Shown in pieces: positions 39,601-48,600 of a stretch of 64,000 nt of DNA (positions within the stretch are counted from its first letter, which is position 1; every line of letters starts with the position of its first letter). The stretch comes from Carboxylicivirga marina (GTDB lineage Bacteria > Bacteroidota > Bacteroidia > Bacteroidales > Marinilabiliaceae), in assembly GCF_016612505.1 (NCBI RefSeq), contig NZ_JAENRR010000019.1, positions 17,986-81,985 on the forward strand. Direction: 5' to 3'. The position numbers and the translations under genes were made by a program. The notes beneath the pieces are model-generated. The model was not told where the DNA came from and did not search any database. It was given only the letters and a program-made list of their open reading frames with translations.

Positions 39601-42600
39601 GCCAGAGGAGCTAGTTGTGCTGTTTCAACTAAAACGGTAACTATACTTGAGCCTTCTCAAGCATTAAGCGTGATAAATATTGCTCATGATATTAACTGTG
39701 ATCCTGCTGATGTCACAAGCGGTAGCTTCTCATTCGGTATTACCGGAGGTATTCTTGCAGGCGGTAATTACAATTACCAGATAGCACTACCAGAGGCAAG
39801 CTTGTCATATCCAATTAGTGTAGCTAATGGAACTGTGAAAACAGAAATCTTTAATAATCTGGAGGCAGGCACTTATAATCTGTCCATCCTTGATTTGAAT
39901 TCCACAGATCCTGCTAAATGTTCATTCGAGTATCAGTTTACGTTAGAACATATTGTTATTACCAACGATCCGCTTGTTAATACAACTTGTGATGGTATTA
40001 ATAATGGTGCCATTACTGGTATTACTATTGATGGAACATCCGGGGATTATTCCTATGCCTGGACTAGTACTGATGGAGGTATAGGCATTGATAATAGTTC
40101 CTTGAATCAGTATGGTCTTTCTGTAGGTAATTACGTATTAACGATAACTGATAATGTCAGAGGCTGTTCAGTCATTAAAGAGTTTATAGTTGATGTTGAA
40201 AATGCCTTCTCATTCACACCTCAAATCAATGATGTGAGTTGTAATGGTGCCAGCGATGGAGCTATTACACTTGAGTTGAATGGTACAGCCATTAACCCAA
40301 CATACCAATGGACTGGCCCTGGCATTTCTGTACCAAATGTGCAAAATCAGCTTGATCTTGTTGCAGGAAATTACACGGTTCGAATGACAACCGTTATTGA
40401 TGGGGTTACGTGTCAGTTAGATGCTGATTATACCCTTTTTGAACCTGAAGCCATTAGCTTTGACACTCGCTATGACTACACCAACTGTGAACCTTTCGAA
40501 AGAACATTAGTGGTTGAAAATGTTAATGGAGGAACAGGAGCTTATACCTATAGTTGGGATGGTCCGGCCTTTACTCCAGCAGCGATTGCAGCTCCTGGAT
40601 ATCCAACGTCTGTGTTAATTGAACAGGGAGGTGTCTATACTATCACTGTACGTGATGAAAATAATTGTGAGTTAAGCAGGACTTTAACTGTTTCTGATGA
40701 GATAGTTATTAATCCGGTCGTTAATTCGGTAACTTGTAATGGTGGAGCGAATGGTTCTATAGTGTTAAATGTGAGTGGAGGAAGCGGACTTTATACATTT
40801 AGCTGGACTGGTCCTTCTGTATTTACATCCACGGACCGAAATATTGATAATCTATATGCCGGCACTTACACAGTTACAATCACCGATCAAATTGAAAGCG
40901 ATGGAACTGGAAGTTGTAGCAAAACATTTGATATCGTGGTTGAAGAGCCTCAAGCAATTGTCATTGATCCAACCGTCATACATACGTCTTGTTTCGGATT
41001 AAGCGATGGTCAGATTGAAATTGAAGTATCCGGAGGCGAAGGACCTTATACTTATAGCTGGTCTCCAGTGATTGGTAGCAACCAGATTACTAATAAAGAT
41101 CAATATGAACTGCCTGCTGATACTTATACCGTTACTGTAACTGATGCCAATTATTGTGTGGCAACAGCTAATATTGATGTGTTACAGGATGCAGAAATTA
41201 TCTTGACGACAGATATCACAGAAACAATATGTGATGGTACTGGCGGAGCAATTGATTTAACGGTTGTTGGTGGTTCAGGAGCAGGATTCTCATACGATTG
41301 GAGCTCTACTGATGGTACGGGGCTGGTTCAGGGCGTTGAAGACCAGACGAACTTAACAGGAGGAACTTATACAGTTGTTGTTTCAGACTTAGGAGATGGA
41401 CGTAGCTGTACAGCCAGCACTACTTTTACCATAACTGATGGTATTGAAATACTTAATGAAGACATCACGCCTGTTTCATGTTCTGGTAATGATGACGGAA
41501 GCATCTCTTACGATGTATTTGGAGGTGATGGAAATTATATATTTGACTGGAATGTCAAATCCGGTGATGCCACACGTATTGTTGTCGGAGCACAAAACCA
41601 GAGTGGTTTAAGTGAAGGTGAATACGAAGTAACCATTACAGATGGAAGAACTGATGCGGGTGGAACCGACTGTTCGATGACACATTCTTTCATAATCAAT
41701 GCATCAACCGGCTTAAGTGTTAATGTAGCCGCCTTTGACTCTAAGATATGTTTCGGAGAGCCTGGCGGAAGATTAGAAGCTTCAGTGGCCGGTGGCTCAG
41801 GTGATTATTCATATTATTGGAATGGTGCTTTGGGAACTGCCATACATGATAACCTGGTACAGGGTATTTATGGTTTACGAGTTGTTGACAATGCGTTAGG
41901 CTGTGATTTCGTTCAGTCTTATGAAGTGAAAGGACCGGCAGCGCCTTTAACGATTGATAATATTGATATTATCGATGTGCTTTGTCATGGTGCTGCTACT
42001 GGTGAAATTAAAGTTATTGCTTCTGGTGGTGTATTGCCAACATCGGGTGACTATATCTATACATGGACAAGTGGTACAACTGTGGCCACAGGTTCTAATC
42101 CGACCGGACTAATGGCAGGTATCTATAACCTAACCATTGAAGATGCCAATGAGTGCACTCTTACCACAGGCGATATTGAAATTAAAGAGCCCGTATCATA
42201 CATTAAAGTGGATAACCCACAAGTGACTGATGTGACAGTTCCAGGTGGTTCTAATGGTGAAATTCAAGTTGATGTTTATGACGGTATTGCGCCTCGTTCA
42301 ATAGAGTGGTTTGATGAATCAGATGTTTCTATTGGCACAAATAATCCAATAACTGGAATAAGTGCAGGAACCTATCGTGTAGTAGCCACTGATGCCAACG
42401 GATGTACATCTGAATTATCAGGTATCAGAGTTGTAGAACCAGGCGAAGCACTCGGTTTTGAGAAGGTAGTTCATCAAATAAGTCCATGTAATGGTGAGAA
42501 TAATGGTGAGATACACATTACACGTGTTTACGGTGGTTTTGCTATAGCAGGTTTGAATTATCGCATTCAGTTGTCAGGACCAGGTGTGAACCTGGATATT

Positions 42601-45600
42601 AACGATACGAAAGCTGATTTAGTTGATTTAGCTCCTGGTACCTATCAGGTGACAGTAACAGATAATGTTTTAAACACTTATCAGGAAAATATTGAGATTA
42701 AAGAGCCGGCAGAACTAACGCTGTCAACTGTTAAAGTTAATGATGTAGATTGCTTTGGTTCTTCATCTGGAGAAATTAGAGTAACTATTGGAGGTGGTAC
42801 ACCTAATGCATCCGGCTATTACCATGTAGAAATTACAAGCGCAACAGGTTATTTTGCAGAGGCAGAAGAACCGGCTGGCACGTTTAGCTTTATCAACTTA
42901 CCAGCTGGGGAATATACGGTTACAGTATTTGATTATGCCGAGGAACTGGATACAAAAGTACCGGATCGTAATAACTGTTATAAATCTGACTTCACCTTAA
43001 TTTCAGAACCAGCAGCTGTTGTAGAATTAAGCTCAGTAAGTGGCTCCGATGCAATTTGTTTAGGAGATGACTATCAGTTAGCCATTACTACTTCCAATTG
43101 GGATTTTGCTGATGGTAACTTGCGAGTTGTACTCTATGATGATTTTACAGCGACAGAATATACTGTTGATAAAACACCGTTTGAAATTACAGTAAGCCCT
43201 GAAACGAGCCGTACTTATGAATTGACAAAGGTTTATAAGCCTGGTAATGCGTCATGTGATTTGGGTATGGTGGTTGATGGTCATGTTCAGTTGGCTGTTA
43301 ATGAGTTACCAACGGCTAATATCACCGGACCGGATCAGGTATGTGAAGATGGTTCGGTTCAGTTATCGGTTAATTTTACCGGAGCTGGTCCATTCACGTA
43401 TATATGGCAGGATATCAATAATGGTACCTCTGGAACTGAAACTGGAATTAACACCTATAGTGCAACTTTCAGTGACACTCCAGCTGCTGACGCCAGTTAT
43501 CAGGTTATTAGTGTAAGTGATAATTATGGCTGCGCAAACTCCGGTTTTGGTCAGGTTGATGTAATGATTAACAACAAACCAAGTGTAAGCTTAATCGGCA
43601 GCAGAGATATCTGTGAAGGCGAAGAAGCAACCTTGCTACTGGAGTTTAGCCAGGGTGCACAACCATATACTGTTATATTTGAAGCTAACGGCGAGGAAGT
43701 TACATTGAATGTAACACCAGATGCCTTATCTCAATATGCATGGAGAGTCACTCCTGTTGTTTCGACCACTTATGTTATTACCTCGGTTATTGATGCCAAT
43801 GGTTGCGAAATGGATATTGTTGTTCAACCTTCAGCGACTATTACTGTCAATCACGCACCTGGGCAATTATCTGCCATTAAAGTGGATGAAAGTGACAATG
43901 AAGCTGGTGTATGTCAGGGAGCAATAGGAGTAAGTTATTCTGTTGAAGCTGTATCTTATGCTACGGGAGGTTATGACTGGACGGCTCCTGCAGGTGCAAC
44001 AATACGGACAGGAGATGGCAGTACCTCGGTAACATTGGATTTTGATGCTGATTTTGACGGTGGATATCTTACTGTTTATGCATCGAATGATTGTGGTATT
44101 AGTCCGGTTCAGCAATATTGGATAACAGCTAAACCTATACCTGATGCAATAATAACTGCGCCAGTAGGACCAGAAAGTATTTGTGAATTAGAGAGCGGAC
44201 TTGTATATACGATTGATCCGGTTGATAATGCCAGTTATTACGAATGGCATTTGCCTGCAGGATTCATTCCTGTAGGGAATACAGACGGAACTTCTATTGA
44301 AGTGATGATCGATCCGAATTATCCAAGTACAACAGGTGCTATCAGTGTAACACCATGGAACGATTGTGGTGTCGGCACGACTTCTCCGGAATTAACAGTA
44401 ACTGTTTACCCATTACCACTTGCATATGCGGGTAATGATGAGCAAGTTTGTTCAGATATGTTTGTATTACAGGCGGCTCCTCTACAAGCTAATGAATCAG
44501 GTAGATGGACTGTTATTAAAGGCTCTGGTCAAATAAGTGATGCAACAAATCCAAATGCAACTGTATCGGTTTTATCTTATGGCGAGGATAATCAGAATAC
44601 TTTTGTTTGGGCTGTTCAAAATACAGTTTCAGGGTGTGAAACAAGTGATACCGTAAATATCTATAACAATGAATTAGCAATTGCAGCTACAGCCATTCAA
44701 CGCGTAGTCTGTAACGGTACTGCTGTAGTTAATGGTACTGCAGTACCGGAAGGCACAGCAGGTAGCTGGTTTTTTATTACCGGAAACGGTGCAATTGAAT
44801 CGGCTAATGCAGCAACATCTAATATCTCTCTCCTGGATGCAGGTCTTAATGTGCTCAGATGGAGTGTAACTAAAAATGGTTGTATTAGTTCTGCAGATGT
44901 TGAACTTGTTAATGATGAACCATCAGATGCGATTATATTAAATGGTTCTGACATTAACATTTGTACAGATAATATCACCCTTAATGCTGTTGTTCCTGTT
45001 GAAGGAGAAGGTTTATGGTCCTTGGTGAGTGGCGCAGGTGTCATAGCATCTGTCAATTCTGCCACAACACTCGTATCCGGAATGCAAAATGGAGAAAATA
45101 TATTCCGTTATACCGTTACTAAAAATTCATGCACTAAATACGCTGAAATAAGAATTTTCAATAGCATGTTAGATGTTGACGCTGGTTCTGATAAGACGAC
45201 ATGTAGTGACACCTATACATTGGATGCTACGCCAACGAATCCATCGGTTGGTATAACCGGACAATGGTCGATTATTGATGGGTTCGGAGAGTTCAATGAT
45301 GGTACCAATGCTATTACCACAATTACTAATCTAGGCAGGGGCGAAAATACCTTGCGCTGGACCTTAACTCAAAATGGCTGTGCTAGTTTTAATGAAGTAA
45401 TTATTACAAATAACTCTGCTACACAAGCTACCGTTGGTACACGACAGGAAGTATGTGCCTATGAAACTGTATTAACCGGTAATATGCCTTCAGCAGCATT
45501 TAATGAAACAGGTTTCTGGTCTGTTATTGAGGGGTCTGGAGTATTCGATGATCTATCCGCCCATGATACACGTGTTAGTGGATTAGCACATGGCTTAAAT

Positions 45601-48600
45601 GTCTTCAGATGGACTATTCAGCATCATGATTGTTCTGCTTTTGCAGATATTGAAATTTACAACAAACATGTTGATGTTTATGCTGGTAAAGACACGATTA
45701 TTTGTGGTAAAACAGCCATGTTAAATGCTAGTGTTCCAAATTCATATGATGATGGTATGTGGACGCTTATTGCTGGTGTAGGTGGTGCAACGATTAGGCC
45801 TGGTGATGAACAAAGTCCAACAGCTTTAGTTGGGGCTCTTGATTATGGTAGTAATGGTTTTGTTTGGACTATCACACATAATGGCTGTACCTCTTCAGAT
45901 GAAGTTTATGTCATTAATGATAACCCGTACTATGTCGATTCACATGGTAATAAGAGGGAAGTATCAGCTGGTGATCCGATATTTGTTAATGGTACAACTG
46001 CTGTTATGGTGGCTGATGCGCCTGCTGTTGGTATTGGAGAATGGACATTAATGTCAGGTGGTGGAACCATTGCAGATGTTAATAATGCGGGAACCTTAAT
46101 TACTGACTTGCGTGCGGGAGAGAGTGTATTCCGCTGGACAGTCACCAATGGTATATGTAGTTACTATTCGGATGTAACCATCACTAATGGTTCTATAGAA
46201 GAGGCCAATGCCGGACGGGATGCATCAACCTGTAATTCAGAGATACTGTTGTCTGCCAATGAACCAATCTTTGCTCTTGGAGAATGGAGTATTATTGAGG
46301 GAGCTGGTGTATTTGAAGATAAAACGAAGTTTAATACCCTTGTAACAGGACTCGACGAAGGAGAAAATCATTTCGTATGGACTTTATATAATGGAAGTAC
46401 TGCCTCAAGTGATGTAGTTGTTATTACGAATAATGCTGTGGTAGATGCCAATGCGGGATTGAATAAATCCATTTGTAATACGGATGAGTTTGAATTAAGT
46501 GCCATTGCTCCTGAAGCTAATAGAGGAACTGTACAATGGTCGGTTGTGAGCGGTAGTGGTAGCTTTGATGATGATACATCCCCATTAACAGTTGTAAGGG
46601 GATTAAGTCAAGGTGCTAATACTTTGAAATATCGAATCTCATTGGAGGAATGTTACAGCGAAGCATATGTAACCATTACCAATAACACACCAACTGTTCC
46701 TGATGCAGGTGAAGATCTTTCAATTTGTATTGATTCAGTTCAACTACTGCCTAATACACCAGCTTTTGGAGTGGGTGAGTGGACTGTATCAAGTGGATAT
46801 GCCGATCCTGATGCGCTTGAGAATGGATGGGCCAAAAAGCTAGCACCGGGTGAGAATCGTTTAGTATGGACCATCAATAATAATAACTGTACGCTATCGG
46901 ACGAGCTTGTAATTACCAATAATCAACCTTATCAAGCCAATGCTGGTGAGGATATCACTGAGGGACTATGTGTTGATAATACCCTATTGGATGCAGTACC
47001 AGTTCTTTCGGGCCAAGGTGTTGGTCGATGGGAATTAGTAGCTGGTTCCGGTTCCATCTCCGATTCATCTAATCCAAAATCGGAAGTGAATGGGCTTGGT
47101 TTGGGTGTTAACCGATTCCGTTGGATAGTTGATAATAATGGTTGTATTTCAACCGATGAAGTCAATATTTCAAATAACCACATCGAGGCGATTGCCGGTA
47201 AAGATCAGGTATTGTGTGCTGATACAGCAACATTAAAGGCCAATATAGCATCGCCTGGAATGGGCAGCTGGACTGTCAAAGCTGGTGCTGGTTCTGCATC
47301 TTTCGATGATTCATCAAATCCATATACCAAAGTTCGTGGTTTACAGCAAGGCGATAATACATTACAGTGGACTATTAGTTATGGTGGATGCTCTCATACT
47401 AGTGAGGTAATCATAACTAACGATAACCCATCAGTGGCTTTTGCTGGTGATAACCAGTCGTTGTGTGAAACAAATTCAACAACATTATCAGCCAATAACC
47501 CATCAGTTGGTGATGGAGTTTGGTCTGTAATCAATGGTTCGGCTACATTTGAAACAAGTACAACAGATAATAACTCCACAATTAATAATCTTGCTTTTGG
47601 TGATAATGTATTGCGCTGGACAGTAACGAATAATAAATGTGTATCTGTATCTGATGTGATGATTAGCAACAACCGTATCGATGCTCATGCAGGTTACAAT
47701 ATGGATTTATGTTCGGATGAGGTACAATTAGAAGGCAGTGCAGCAGCCCCAGGAATCGGAACATGGAGTGTGGTAGGAGGTACCAGCCAGGCTATTTTTG
47801 AGGATGTCAATAATCCAAGTTCCAGAGTATCTAATTTAGGCCATGGTGAAAATATATTACGATGGTCGGTTAACTACCGTGGTTGCGAAACAGAGTCGGT
47901 AGTAAGCATGACTAATAATTCACCAAGTACAGCTTATGCAGGTAACTATCAGGAATTATGTGGTGATAATACAATACTGGATGCCACAGTTCCTGGTATC
48001 GGAGTTGGTAGATGGAGGTTGTTAAGTGGATCCGGAGAAATTGTAGATACCTTGAATGCCAAAACAGAGATAACAGGTCTTGCAAAGGGTGATAATGTTC
48101 TGGTGTGGAGTGTTGTTAATGGAGAATGTTGGTCAGAGGATGTAGTGCGAATTGTCAATAATGAACCATCGATACCTTATGCTGGAATTGATGAGGAGAC
48201 ATGTAGTGCCTCTATTACCCTTAAAGCTAAGGATGCTTTAGTTATAGAGGAGAGTTTATGGACTATTGAAGAAGGTTATGGTAATTTCGATAACCCAACT
48301 AGTCCAACTGCTACCATTTCTAATCTGAAGCCTGGAGTCAATGTTTTGAAGTGGACAATTACCCGTGGTCAGTGTCAATTGAGTCATTCAATCACTGTTA
48401 CTAATAACGCAGCCGATATTGCCAATGCCGGTCCTGATATTACGGATTGTAAAGATTGGTCCCAACTTGATGCCAATATACCACAGGAGGGTACAGGTAT
48501 AGGTGAATGGTCATTGGTGTCAGGTAAAGGTAACTTTGAGAATCATTCAAGTGCTAAAACATTGATTAGTGAACTTGGGCATGGTGATAATATCCTATTA

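Larger units (their letters stand above)
32251..43011 (+). repeat. About 41 SprB-type protein repeats
   Basis: Residues 1540-5126 of the giant adhesin, about 87 residues per unit by my count from the Cys-x-Gly landmarks. Typical motifs are DITCFGGNDGSITI, DVSCNGASDGAITLEL and SVTCNGGANGSIVLNV. Units are diverged; I see no identical DNA blocks, so the array is old. Confidence 0.85.
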
